From Nostoc sp. PCC 7107 (GTDB lineage Bacteria; Cyanobacteriota; Cyanobacteriia; Cyanobacteriales; Nostocaceae), in contig NC_019676.1 in the NCBI RefSeq assembly GCF_000316625.1, forward strand, positions 4,730,501 through 4,794,500: a DNA stretch of 64,000 nucleotides, written 5' to 3'. A program made the translations under genes and the position numbers. This document shows, one piece after another, positions 38,638 through 47,277 of the stretch (position 1 is the first letter of the stretch; each line of letters starts with the position of its first letter). Below the pieces are notes generated by a model. That model had not been told where the DNA came from, made no database searches, and saw only the letters and a list, made by a program, of their open reading frames with translations.

Positions 38638-39537
38638 ATGGCGGATCAGTTAATTCGCGCAACAGCAGCCGAGGGTGGGATTCGTGCAGTGGGTGTCATC
38701 ACTACGCGCTTGACAGAAGAAGCTCGACAGCGCCACAAACTTTCTTATGTGGCGACAGCAGCAATGGGAAGGACGATGGCAGCGGGCTTATTGATGGCTT
38801 CTGGAATGAAGCGTGTAGGCTCAAGAATTAATATTCGAGTCAAAGGCGATGGCCCTTTGGGTGGTATATTGGTAGATGCAGGTTTGGATGGAACAGTCCG
38901 GGGTTATGTAGGCAACCCGTCTGTAGAACTACCTCCCAACGCTAAAGGTAAACTTGATGTCGGCGGTGCAGTAGGCAGTGGCTACCTCTATGTTGTTCGA
39001 GATATTGGTTATGGTTATCCCTACTCCAGTACTGTAGAGCTTGTGTCTGGAGAGATCGGTGATGATGTGGCGCATTATCTAGTAAATTCTGAACAAACAC
39101 CTTCAGCTTTGGTTTTAGGCGTATTCGTGGGTGCAGGTGGAGTGACTGCTGCGGGAGGGTTATTAGTACAAGTTTTACCCAAAGCCGCTAGAGATGAAGC
39201 CCTAGTTACAACCTTAGAATCACGGGTGGCTGCCTTATCAGGATTTACCCCATTATTGCAAGCAGGTAAGACACTACCAGAAATTTTTGGTGATCTTTTA
39301 GGCGATATGGGTTTGTCGATATTTCCTGAAACCCAGATGTTGCGCTTTCATTGTGGTTGCTCTTTTGATCGGGTACTAGGCGCACTTAAGATGTTAGGGG
39401 AAGCAGAATTACAAGACATGATTGTTAAAGATGATGGTGCTGAAGCTACTTGTGATTTTTGTGGCAGAGTTTATGAGGCAAGTAGTGATCAATTAGCTCA
39501 GTTGATTGTTGATTTACAAGCAGAATCTTCTGTTTGA
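38638..39537 (+). CDS. hslO: Redox-regulated chaperone Hsp33
   Basis: The 299-residue protein matches Hsp33 from DQLIRATAAEGGIRAVGVITTRL to the C-terminal zinc site. The zinc site uses HCGCSFDRV near residue 237 and CDFCGRVYE near 271 (CxC and CxxC). Oxidation of these four cysteines unfolds and activates the chaperone under oxidative stress. All four are present, so the redox switch looks intact. Confidence 0.96.
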   Translation: MADQLIRATAAEGGIRAVGVITTRLTEEARQRHKLSYVATAAMGRTMAAGLLMASGMKRVGSRINIRVKGDGPLGGILVDAGLDGTVRGYVGNPSVELPPNAKGKLDVGGAVGSGYLYVVRDIGYGYPYSSTVELVSGEIGDDVAHYLVNSEQTPSALVLGVFVGAGGVTAAGGLLVQVLPKAARDEALVTTLESRVAALSGFTPLLQAGKTLPEIFGDLLGDMGLSIFPETQMLRFHCGCSFDRVLGALKMLGEAELQDMIVKDDGAEATCDFCGRVYEASSDQLAQLIVDLQAESSV

Positions 39538-39708
39538 GAATACAGTATAAAATAACACTGAATTTTCTAAAGGTTAAAGGTATACCAGGAGAAAGTTCAG
39601 ATAAACAGTAGCTTTTTAACAATGAGAAAGTTACTATGGCAACAACCGAATTATTGACATAGAGCTTCTTAATGGTACAAGCAGCCCCCAGATTTATCTG
39701 TGGGGTCA

Positions 39709-39736
39709 ATCTAAAATCCAAAATCCAAAATTGTTT
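39709..39736. repeat. Heptanucleotide repeat (ATCCAAA)
   Basis: ATCTAAA, ATCCAAA, ATCCAAA and a degenerate fourth unit, in 7-nt phase, occur in the hslO downstream spacer. The same heptamer occurs at 752-772. Confidence 0.6.
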
Positions 39737-39779
39737 GCCCTAGAGCCGATCGCTATTTAATAAATTTTTGGTGTGAGAG

Positions 39780-41840
39780 ATGACAGAGCGGGATATTCCA
39801 GAAGGTTGGTCTCCAGCCAGAGCCAGAGAGCCAGATCACACAAACAGAACACCAAACATCGGTGACACTCAAGCATTTGGCATCCCAGCTACTGGTTCTA
39901 ACTCTAAGTCAGTGAAGCAACAAACAGAAAATAACTCGGAAGAATTACCAATAAGAGATCATCATTCCGCCGAAACCAGTTCACCCAGCAAACGTTCTAG
40001 ACCATTGCGACGTTGGATGAAAAGTTGGGTGTTATGGTCAATATTGTTAGCGTTAATTCCTGGCAGTATAGGGTTTATCGCAATGGCAATGCTGTTAAAA
40101 TTACCGACTGCACCTAACTGTCCATCTATTTTTTGGCCGTTAGCTAGTGCATCAGTGCGGCTACATTGCGCTCAATTGGCGGCTTCTAAGCAGACGGTAG
40201 ATGATTTATTACAAGCGATCGCCTTAGTTAAACAGTTACCACAAAATCATCCTCTGCGCGGAGAAATTGATCGGTTTGTCGAGGAGTGGTCACGGGATAT
40301 TTTACAGTTAGCTGATCAAAGTTTTCAAGCGGGAGATTTAGAGCAAGCGATCGCCACAGCCCAGAAAATCCCCCAAGACTTACCTGCGTATAAATTAGTA
40401 GATGAGAAAATTGCCAAGTGGGAATCTATCTGGTCTAAAGCAGATGGAATTTATCAAGCAGTACAAGAAGAATTGCAGCAAAGACGCTGGCAATCAGCAT
40501 CGCTGCTGGTGGCGAAATTACTGCGTATAGATAATAAATACTGGTCAACTACTAAGTATGATCAAGTCAATAGATTGATTGTATCGGTGCGGGAAGATGG
40601 GGATAAGTTAGATAAAGCTGATAGTTTAGCAAAAACCAAAGTAGTAGATAACTTATTAGAAGCAATTAAAATTGCCGAAGGAATTGGCAAAGACAGTTAT
40701 TTTTATCAAAAAGCGCAGGAGTTGATTCCTGTATTTGGCCGCAAAATGTTGGAATTAGCCCAAGCTAAGATGGATGCGCGGGATGCCGATGCAGCCTTAG
40801 ATATTGCCAGACAAATTCCTGATAGTACCAAGTTACAAGCAGATGTCGAAGACTTTATTTCTTTAGCAGATGCACAAAGAAGTGCTTGGATAGGTACAGT
40901 TTCTAGTTTAGAAACAGCGATCGCTCAAGCGCAAGAAATTGACCCGTCCCGACCAAAATATAACAAAGCACAAGACTTAATTACTCGCTGGCAACTAGAA
41001 ATTGAAGATGTTGCTCGTCTGGAAAAAGCACGGACACTGGCAAGCCAAGGTACAATTAACGATTTAGCGGCAGCAATTATTGAAGCACAGCAGATTCCTT
41101 CTAACAATCCCCGTGGTTCAGAAGCGAGGCAAGAAGTAGGCCGTTGGCAAGCTCAAGTTGAGACAATTGAAGACCGTCCCTACTTAGAACGTGCAGAACA
41201 AATAGCATTATTAGAGGATATCAACTCTTTGCAGGCTGCAATCTCCGAAGCCAGTCAAATTCGTCGGGGTCGAGCATTATATCCCGAAGCACGCAAAAGA
41301 ATTAACAGTTGGACAGCTAAAGTACAACGCATTCAAGATCAGCCATACTTAGATCAGGCGAGAGATTTAGCTCAAACCGGAGATTTAAATGCTGCTATTA
41401 ATGCAGCCCAAACAATTGCATCTTCTGGAAGAGCGCTTTCTGGTGAAGCTCAAGCAGCTATCGATGATTGGCGAGGGCAAATTCGTGCTAAAGATAACTG
41501 GAATAGAGCTAGAGAGGTTGCAGTGGTTGGTACACCAGATGCGTTCCTGGAAGCGATTCGTTTAGCAGATAAAATACCAAGTAGTAATATCCTCCGTTTA
41601 GATGCGAATGTAGCAATTGACCAATGGAGTCAACAGTTATTAGACATCGCTCGCTCTCAGAGTAGTTCAAATCTCAGCAAAGCGATTGAAACTGCTCAGT
41701 TGATTCCTAGAGGTACAACTGCTTACAACACAGCACAAGAACAAATTAGAAATTGGCAGCAATTGTTGAATCCTCAACCCGTACCTCAACCTGAGCCTAT
41801 ATTACCCCAGTCATCAACTCCAGAGGGTACTAATTTGTAA
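39780..41840 (+). CDS. Large membrane-anchored protein with Trp-containing helical repeats
   Basis: The 686-residue protein has a disordered N-terminus, one transmembrane helix (about residues 80-105, WVLWSILLALIPGSIGFIAM) and a long helical region built from about 45-60-residue repeats. Each repeat has a pattern like AAIxxAQxIPxxxxxxxxAxxxIxxW; Trp-bearing repeat ends include ITRWQLEIED, GRWQAQVET, INSWTAKVQ, DDWRGQIRA, DQWSQQLLD and RNWQQLLN. This is TPR-like or solenoid in style. It is probably a conserved cyanobacterial protein sometimes labelled chromosome-segregation-like, but the function is not known to me. A Pro-rich tail ends it. Confidence 0.75.
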   Translation: MTERDIPEGWSPARAREPDHTNRTPNIGDTQAFGIPATGSNSKSVKQQTENNSEELPIRDHHSAETSSPSKRSRPLRRWMKSWVLWSILLALIPGSIGFIAMAMLLKLPTAPNCPSIFWPLASASVRLHCAQLAASKQTVDDLLQAIALVKQLPQNHPLRGEIDRFVEEWSRDILQLADQSFQAGDLEQAIATAQKIPQDLPAYKLVDEKIAKWESIWSKADGIYQAVQEELQQRRWQSASLLVAKLLRIDNKYWSTTKYDQVNRLIVSVREDGDKLDKADSLAKTKVVDNLLEAIKIAEGIGKDSYFYQKAQELIPVFGRKMLELAQAKMDARDADAALDIARQIPDSTKLQADVEDFISLADAQRSAWIGTVSSLETAIAQAQEIDPSRPKYNKAQDLITRWQLEIEDVARLEKARTLASQGTINDLAAAIIEAQQIPSNNPRGSEARQEVGRWQAQVETIEDRPYLERAEQIALLEDINSLQAAISEASQIRRGRALYPEARKRINSWTAKVQRIQDQPYLDQARDLAQTGDLNAAINAAQTIASSGRALSGEAQAAIDDWRGQIRAKDNWNRAREVAVVGTPDAFLEAIRLADKIPSSNILRLDANVAIDQWSQQLLDIARSQSSSNLSKAIETAQLIPRGTTAYNTAQEQIRNWQQLLNPQPVPQPEPILPQSSTPEGTNL

Positions 41841-41846
41841 AAGTAG

Positions 41847-41905
41847 GGAGTAGGAAAATATTCAATATAAGAGTTTCTATATGCTGAAGATTTTTTCCCT
41901 ACTCC
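41847..41905. terminator. Probable bidirectional terminator
   Basis: GGAGTAGG followed by AAAA (41847-41858) pairs with TTTTTT-C-CCTACTCC (41891-41905), between convergent genes. The loop is long, so confidence is limited. Confidence 0.45.
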
Positions 41906-41914
41906 TGATGAAAA

Positions 41915-42775
41915 TTAATTCAAGAATACTGAACCGTTTTGTTGAATTCGCATAGCCTTAGTATCTTGAGCTAAGTCAGTAGCTTCATTCAAAGTTACTT
42001 CTAACATTCCTGATTGTTCAGCAGAAGCTTGGGGTGTGACTAACAATAGTCCGCCGTCTTCGCGTTGGAATGTAACTGTAACTGGGGTGCTGATACCTTG
42101 TAACATAACATTTGACTTACCTTCTAGCGATCGCGCTTCTGTATCGCCAATAACTTGGTAAGTTACTCTAGCTCCAGTATCATTAATCAATTTCACATCA
42201 ACTTTACCATTAGCAAGAGCGATCGTTGTACTAGGTGCTTGTTGTTGAGATGCTGAAGGAGTTTGAGTTGTGGTGGTTCTACTTGTAGAACTTTGCGGAG
42301 TTACAGGTACGCCCTGACTAGAAATGTTCCCTTGCGGTTGCTGTCCTTGTGAGAAAGCGTTAGGTGGACATCCTTGAGGTACAACATTTCTACTGTTGAA
42401 AGGTTCTTCATAGAAAATTCGGGGACAAGGATTAAGTGTAGTAGCACCAGCCTGCGGTGTTTCACCACCTACGCCCGCTTGGTATGGACTGGATGTAGTT
42501 GTGCGAGCCGTAGGTAGAAGGCCTTGATTAGCTAGTCTTTGAGTGAGTGCATTAGGCGGACATCCTTGTGGTACTATAACCCGACTATTATGGGGTTCTT
42601 CATAAAAAATACTAGGGCAAGGGTTAATTTTAGCGGTAGACTGTTGCGGTGTTGCAGAAGTTGGTTGTTGCGCTACTGCTGTTTGAGAAATCGCAGGCAC
42701 ACTAATCAATAAACCTCCACAAACAGCGCCGAATATCTCAGTAAACTTGCGTAATTTTTGATAAGTCATATTCAT
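41915..42775 (-). CDS. Secreted protein with duplicated NPCPxIFYEEP motif
   Basis: The 286-residue protein has a signal peptide (hydrophobic about 15-30, ending VAQQ). The mature part carries two copies of the motif NPCPxIFYEEPxNSR followed by VPQGCPPNA, about 70 residues apart, joined by Gln/Ser/Thr-rich linkers. The C-terminal domain (ANGKVDVKLINDTGARVTYQVIGDTEAR and onward) looks beta-rich. The paired Cys in each repeat suggests disulfides. I do not know a function. It is probably a periplasmic or cell-surface protein. Confidence 0.75.
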   Translation of the reverse strand: MNMTYQKLRKFTEIFGAVCGGLLISVPAISQTAVAQQPTSATPQQSTAKINPCPSIFYEEPHNSRVIVPQGCPPNALTQRLANQGLLPTARTTTSSPYQAGVGGETPQAGATTLNPCPRIFYEEPFNSRNVVPQGCPPNAFSQGQQPQGNISSQGVPVTPQSSTSRTTTTQTPSASQQQAPSTTIALANGKVDVKLINDTGARVTYQVIGDTEARSLEGKSNVMLQGISTPVTVTFQREDGGLLLVTPQASAEQSGMLEVTLNEATDLAQDTKAMRIQQNGSVFLN

Positions 42776-43070
42776 TTTTAACTCCTGAGAAAATTGAGTA
42801 GTAACCGTCTGGAAACTTTAGAAAGCAGTGAATTCAATAAAAATATTAGATTTTGCAATAGGAGTTTGCATCTAATCTCCTCCAATAAATTTATTTATTA
42901 GCTGCATTTAAGTAAAATAAATTAGCAATTTATCTGCATACTCAATAGAGTAAACAGTAAACTGTGATAGCTCAAATTTATGATTTAAAAATGCGAGCTT
43001 TGCTATATAAGTTAGTAAGTAATGTCAGATGGATTCATCTGTCACTGGAAACAAAAAAATAAAATAAAAT

Positions 43071-44483
43071 TTAAGACTCTAGAGTTATAGGTAGAGTGAC
43101 AATAAAAGTTGTACCTTTACCGAGGGTACTTTCTACTTGTATTTGGCCTTGATGATGTTCGACAATAGCTTGAGCGATCGCTAATCCCAATCCTGAACCT
43201 GTAGCACTGTCTGTAGCTTTACTGCCACTTTTTTTATGTGTACGTGCAGGATCTACCCGATAAAAGCGGTCAAACAAACGTGGTAATGCTTCTGTAGGAA
43301 TACCAACGCCAGTATCACTCACTTTAATTTGTAACTGCGCCGTACTTACACGCATTCTTGATACACGGCTGATTCCTTCTTGGCGTGCTAATTCTACATT
43401 TACCTTGCCACCAGCCGGAGTATGCTGTAAAGCATTACTAATTAAGTTTGTCAATAGTCTAACCAACTGATCCCAATTACCAGCTAGAGTGAACCAATTT
43501 TCTAGTAATTCAGGACTGGTTTCAGCAATAGGAGGATCAACTAAATTTAAATTTAAAGCAATGCCTTTTTCACCTGCGAGAAGTTGCTGTTCTTCAATAA
43601 CTTCCATCAGTAAGGCATCTAAAGGACAAGGTGAGAATACATCTTTACTGATACCGCTATCTTGTCGTGCTAAAAACAGTAAGTCATTAACTAACTTACC
43701 TAAGCGTTGTGTCAGCCGTTCCACTACTTTTAACTGCTGACGATAGTTGCTAGAAGTACTCACTTCTGTTTCCACCAACTCCAATTCACTTAAGGCAACT
43801 TGCACATTAGTTTGAATTAAAGTAATGGGACTTCTGAGTTCATGGGAAGCATCAGCCGTGAATTGCTTCAGCCTTTGGTAAGAATCACCGACTGGTTCCA
43901 TTGCTTTCCCCGAAAGAAACCAGCCACTTGCAGCTACAGACACTAACATTAACCAAATCCCCAGTGCTAAATCCAAAATTAGCTGGCGGCTGGGTTTGGT
44001 AACTTCAAACCAAGGATGACTTACACGCAGATATCCTAAGACTTGTCGGCCAAATTCCACACGCTGAGTGACTTGACGCAACGATAGTTCTGAGTCTCCC
44101 CATTGGTCTTGTTTGGGTACACGGACTGTTTCACCAGTATGATTACCGTGAATAGGGATATTGAGAGGTTCTGATAAAGTTGACCAAAGTAATTTTCCTG
44201 TAGGACTAAACCATTCTAAGTCAATGTGGTCATCCTCTACATGATTGGCATTGTTGCGAAAACTGGCTTCTATATTGATGCGGAGTTTATTAGTTTCATT
44301 ATTTACTGGCTCAATGACAAGCGATCGCTCTACAATTTCCACCACATGATTCAACGTATCATCAATCCGCTCCACTAACGTACTACGGACATATAGATAA
44401 ACACCACTAGCAAACAGCAATAACAACACTGCTGTTACGGCAGTGTACCAAATAGCCAACCGACGGCGAGTAGCTTGAAACAT
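43071..44483 (-). CDS. Membrane-bound sensor histidine kinase
   Basis: The 470-residue kinase has two transmembrane helices (about 11-30 and 170-192) enclosing a periplasmic sensor of about 140 residues. The H-box FTADASHELRSPITLIQ contains the phospho-accepting His. The ATPase motifs are NLISNALQHTP, DTGVGIP and GSGLGLAIAQAIVEHH. No response regulator gene is adjacent, so the partner must be encoded elsewhere. It is divergent from the chaperone-usher-like locus, which makes it a candidate regulator of that locus, but only by position. Confidence 0.93.
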   Translation of the reverse strand: MFQATRRRLAIWYTAVTAVLLLLFASGVYLYVRSTLVERIDDTLNHVVEIVERSLVIEPVNNETNKLRINIEASFRNNANHVEDDHIDLEWFSPTGKLLWSTLSEPLNIPIHGNHTGETVRVPKQDQWGDSELSLRQVTQRVEFGRQVLGYLRVSHPWFEVTKPSRQLILDLALGIWLMLVSVAASGWFLSGKAMEPVGDSYQRLKQFTADASHELRSPITLIQTNVQVALSELELVETEVSTSSNYRQQLKVVERLTQRLGKLVNDLLFLARQDSGISKDVFSPCPLDALLMEVIEEQQLLAGEKGIALNLNLVDPPIAETSPELLENWFTLAGNWDQLVRLLTNLISNALQHTPAGGKVNVELARQEGISRVSRMRVSTAQLQIKVSDTGVGIPTEALPRLFDRFYRVDPARTHKKSGSKATDSATGSGLGLAIAQAIVEHHQGQIQVESTLGKGTTFIVTLPITLES

Positions 44484-44924
44484 ACTTGCAACTAAAATCT
44501 ACTTAAGTAGATTTATTGAGAACAGTAACTAATAGCTAAAAATATAGTTGATTACAAGACTTTATGGCTAGTCACTTAAATGATAGGAAAGTGAATTTAT
44601 TTCCGACTTATCAACGTAGCAGTTTAGAAGTTATATCTGCATCCCAAATTTAACTTCTAAACTGCTTAATAAATAGATGGACAACCTAGTACACCAATAG
44701 TAATTTTACTGTAAACAGAGATATTTCTAGTAAATTTTTATCGATATACTTAGGAAAAATATCTCTAAAAATCCAGGCTTTTACAGTAGCTTTATGGAGT
44801 AGTTTTACTAAAGCAAATATATGTAAAATGCGTAGACTTTGGTAAATTCTCTGAGGTGCTATTTTTGCTACAACGGCTACATTGATTTTGTAATCTTTTT
44901 CTAAAGAGTATTAATTCAGCCCCC
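44484..44924. promoter_or_regulatory. Divergent control region between kinase and subunit genes
   Basis: The 441-bp AT-rich region has no gene. It contains a perfect 16-bp inverted repeat at 44618-44666 and should contain promoters for both directions. Confidence 0.5.
44618..44666. repeat. Perfect 16-bp inverted repeat
   Basis: AGCAGTTTAGAAGTTA at 44618-44633 and TAACTTCTAAACTGCT at 44651-44666 are exact reverse complements with a 17-bp centre. No T tract follows, so it does not look like a simple terminator. It may be a protein-binding operator, an RNA hairpin or a relic. Confidence 0.75.
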
Positions 44925-45521
44925 ATGAAAAAGAACTTCTTATTAGCAGCATTTACTCTCGGTGCAGCCTCTCTGGCCAATACTTTATTATCTGCGCCTG
45001 TTAAAGCAGCATTTGTTGATGTTCCAATCAACGTCGAAGTCCCAGAGATTATTTACATCCAAACTTACCAAAGCCTTACTTTCAGACCTAATAGCTCAGA
45101 GTTTTTTGGAGTTCCTCAAACCACTACTGGAAACTTTACCTCTGATGGTAGCGTTGATACACCTCTTCCCGATCCTGGTAACTTAAATGCTACTGCTGGG
45201 ACAATTACAACAGGGGATGTTTTAGTTTATAGAATTTGGGGTACTAGTACTGGTGCAAATAACCAGATTGAACATAGCGTTGCGTATAACGGTTCTGGAC
45301 TACTTTACCTGAATGGTGATACCTCATCTAGCAATCAGATAAATATTTCCATAGTCTCACCTACCTCAGCTCAATCAGCTGCTGCTCCAGGTCTTGATAC
45401 AACCTTAGACCCTATTCTCGGAAACGTACAGTTTGCATTTAACTTCGCAAATGCCACAGCATCAGGGACATACTCTCCTCCTACTGGAGAAGCTTTGAGA
45501 ATCACAGCTACAGGTATTTAG
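44925..45521 (+). CDS. Secreted pilin/coat-like subunit 1 of the chaperone-usher-like locus
   Basis: The 198-residue protein has a signal peptide (MKKNFLLAAFTLGAASLANTLLSAPVKAA). The mature part is Ser/Thr/Asn/Gly-rich, has no Cys and is expected to be beta-rich. The C-terminus ASGTYSPPTGEALRITATGI ends like spore-coat-U/Csu-type and other chaperone-dependent subunits, with a G-Y motif and a final strand. The next small gene ends SGSYSGILRVTFTGI, so the two are probably related subunits. It precedes a PapD-like chaperone and an usher-like gene. The role as a surface-fibre or coat subunit is inferred from these two facts. Confidence 0.6.
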   Translation: MKKNFLLAAFTLGAASLANTLLSAPVKAAFVDVPINVEVPEIIYIQTYQSLTFRPNSSEFFGVPQTTTGNFTSDGSVDTPLPDPGNLNATAGTITTGDVLVYRIWGTSTGANNQIEHSVAYNGSGLLYLNGDTSSSNQINISIVSPTSAQSAAAPGLDTTLDPILGNVQFAFNFANATASGTYSPPTGEALRITATGI

Positions 45522-45537
45522 ACATAGTATATTTTGG

Positions 45538-45640
45538 CCTTGAGTTGCATCTAACCAAGAGGCAAAAATTGCAAGTTCTGGCTCAGAGCAAAATTACGCT
45601 ATTAGGTTAAATGCTCTTCCCAGAACTTAATATCTCAAGG
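45538..45640 (+). promoter_or_regulatory. Nested stem-loop (attenuator/terminator-like) between the two subunit genes
   Basis: Three nested stems stack. The outer is CCTTGAG (45538-45544) with CTCAAGG (45634-45640), the middle is AAGTTCTGG (45573-45581) with CCAGAACTT (45620-45628), and the inner is AGAGC (45585-45589) with GCTCT (45613-45617). A run of T follows directly (TCATTTTTTGA). It may limit read-through from subunit 1 into the rest of the operon or stabilise the first message. Confidence 0.6.
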
Positions 45641-45671
45641 TCATTTTTTGATTTAGTCAGGTAAGCATCTG

Positions 45672-46181
45672 ATGAAACGACTACTATTTATCAGCACATT
45701 TTTGTCTGTATTTCTATTGTATCAACCCAAGACCTTTGGGCAATTCGGTTTACCCGGTACTACCCTTACTCTAGAACCAATTAAAGTAACTGATGTTTTT
45801 TCTGAAGGTTCTAATCAAGTAGGTAACGGCAAAATAGAAACAAACTTGATCAATCCATCGTTACCCACACCTTCACTGACTACTCAAGTGAGTCGGACAG
45901 TCGCAAAACTCTGGCAACTAGAACTGTCAGAAACACAAGATGAAAACCAAATATCTGTTAGTTATGGGTTGAATTCAAATCAAGGTAATCCTGATAGTCT
46001 GAGCAAAGAAGGCATTAGTGAGGAAATCAAGGTTTCCATTACTCCTATTAACCCAACTATAGACCCTAATGCTGCTAAGAGAACACTCCAGGGAGGAGCC
46101 ACTTTTAACTTAGACTTTTCAGATATCAAAACTTCCGGCTCTTATTCAGGAATATTAAGGGTAACATTTACTGGGATTTAA
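45672..46181 (+). CDS. Secreted pilin/coat-like subunit 2 of the chaperone-usher-like locus
   Basis: The 169-residue protein has a signal peptide (MKRLLFISTFLSVFLLYQPKTFG). The mature part is a small Ser/Thr/Asn-rich beta-type domain ending SGSYSGILRVTFTGI, which matches the end of subunit 1. It ends 19 bp before the chaperone gene, which suggests co-transcription. It could be a tip or minor subunit. Overall similarity to any named family is too weak to assign. Confidence 0.6.
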   Translation: MKRLLFISTFLSVFLLYQPKTFGQFGLPGTTLTLEPIKVTDVFSEGSNQVGNGKIETNLINPSLPTPSLTTQVSRTVAKLWQLELSETQDENQISVSYGLNSNQGNPDSLSKEGISEEIKVSITPINPTIDPNAAKRTLQGGATFNLDFSDIKTSGSYSGILRVTFTGI

Positions 46182-46200
46182 ATCTTAACTCAATTAACCA

Positions 46201-47091
46201 ATGAATCAGCAGCAAAAAGTAGTGAACAGCATTTATAAAATTGGGGCTAGTACGTTATTAACACTAAGTACATTAGCTTTGAATTGTCACCATGCCCTCG
46301 CAATAGCAATTGGAGTTAGCCCGCCGAGATTTGAATTAAAAATTGATGAGAAAAAACCAAAAACTCAGGTTTTTCGCGTTGTTAATATTGATAATCAACC
46401 AGCAACATTTAGGATTTATATTCAAGGTTGGACAATTGACGAAAAAAATGAAATTCAACCTGTAAAATCAACAGAGCAATCTCTAGATAACTGGATTACC
46501 GTCAACCCTGTAACCTTTACCCTTCCTCCTGGCAAAACCCAAACTGTGCGTTTTTCAATTCGCCCTCGTGTTAAACCTCAAGCAGGAGAACACCGCGCTT
46601 TAATATTTGTTGAAGAAGTCAATTCTACCCCAGAAAAAAAAGCCAATTCTGGAGTTAGAGTTTTAGGGCGTTTTGGTGTTGCTGTCTATGCTTATGTTGG
46701 TAGTTTAAAAAAAGTAGGTGTTCTCAATTCCATTTCGGTTGATAGTAAAGCCAATAACCTCAAAGCTGCATTTGACATTTCTAGCCAAGGTAATGCTTAT
46801 GTGCGAATGAATGGTCAATATGCAATTTGGGCTGCTAACAAATATCCTGGTGCCAGCGCTACTAAGCCAATAGCTAACTTGCAAGACCAAAAAAACAAGA
46901 AACCAGATGGTGTGTTGGATGCTGGAATGCTACCTTCAACACCTGTGTTACCTGGTACTCGTCGTCAATTAATACTTAACATTAGTCAAAAACTGCCTCC
47001 TGGTCAATATGTTTTAGATGTTAATGGTAATTTGAATGGCGGTGCAATTGATAAAGGTATTCCTTTTACAGTTACAGCCAGAAGTAAATAA
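46201..47091 (+). CDS. PapD-like periplasmic fimbrial chaperone
   Basis: A signal peptide is followed by a two-domain immunoglobulin-like protein of 296 residues. The first domain shows the PapD pattern: SPPRFELKIDEKKPKTQVFRVVN, then YIQGWTIDEK, ITVNPVTFTLPPGKTQTVRFSIRP and EHRALIFVEEV. The second domain includes QYAIWAANKYPGA and PVLPGTRRQLILNISQKLPPGQY. Such chaperones complete the fold of subunits by donor-strand complementation in the periplasm and hand them to the usher. Position directly after the two subunits and before the usher supports the role. Confidence 0.8.
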   Translation: MNQQQKVVNSIYKIGASTLLTLSTLALNCHHALAIAIGVSPPRFELKIDEKKPKTQVFRVVNIDNQPATFRIYIQGWTIDEKNEIQPVKSTEQSLDNWITVNPVTFTLPPGKTQTVRFSIRPRVKPQAGEHRALIFVEEVNSTPEKKANSGVRVLGRFGVAVYAYVGSLKKVGVLNSISVDSKANNLKAAFDISSQGNAYVRMNGQYAIWAANKYPGASATKPIANLQDQKNKKPDGVLDAGMLPSTPVLPGTRRQLILNISQKLPPGQYVLDVNGNLNGGAIDKGIPFTVTARSK

Positions 47092-47277
47092 AACAGCTTT
47101 TAAACATAAGTTTTCTCACTTCTGGTAATCTTCTAATCTCTCCTCACATCATATAGATTTTGCCAGTTATCCAACCGAAATTCTCTAGTTTTTTAAGTTA
47201 TTTACCTTGTCTGTCTCTGCAATTAATTTCCAGCCTCGAACTTTTTTAGGCTGTCGTACCAGCATTTGTATACAAGT

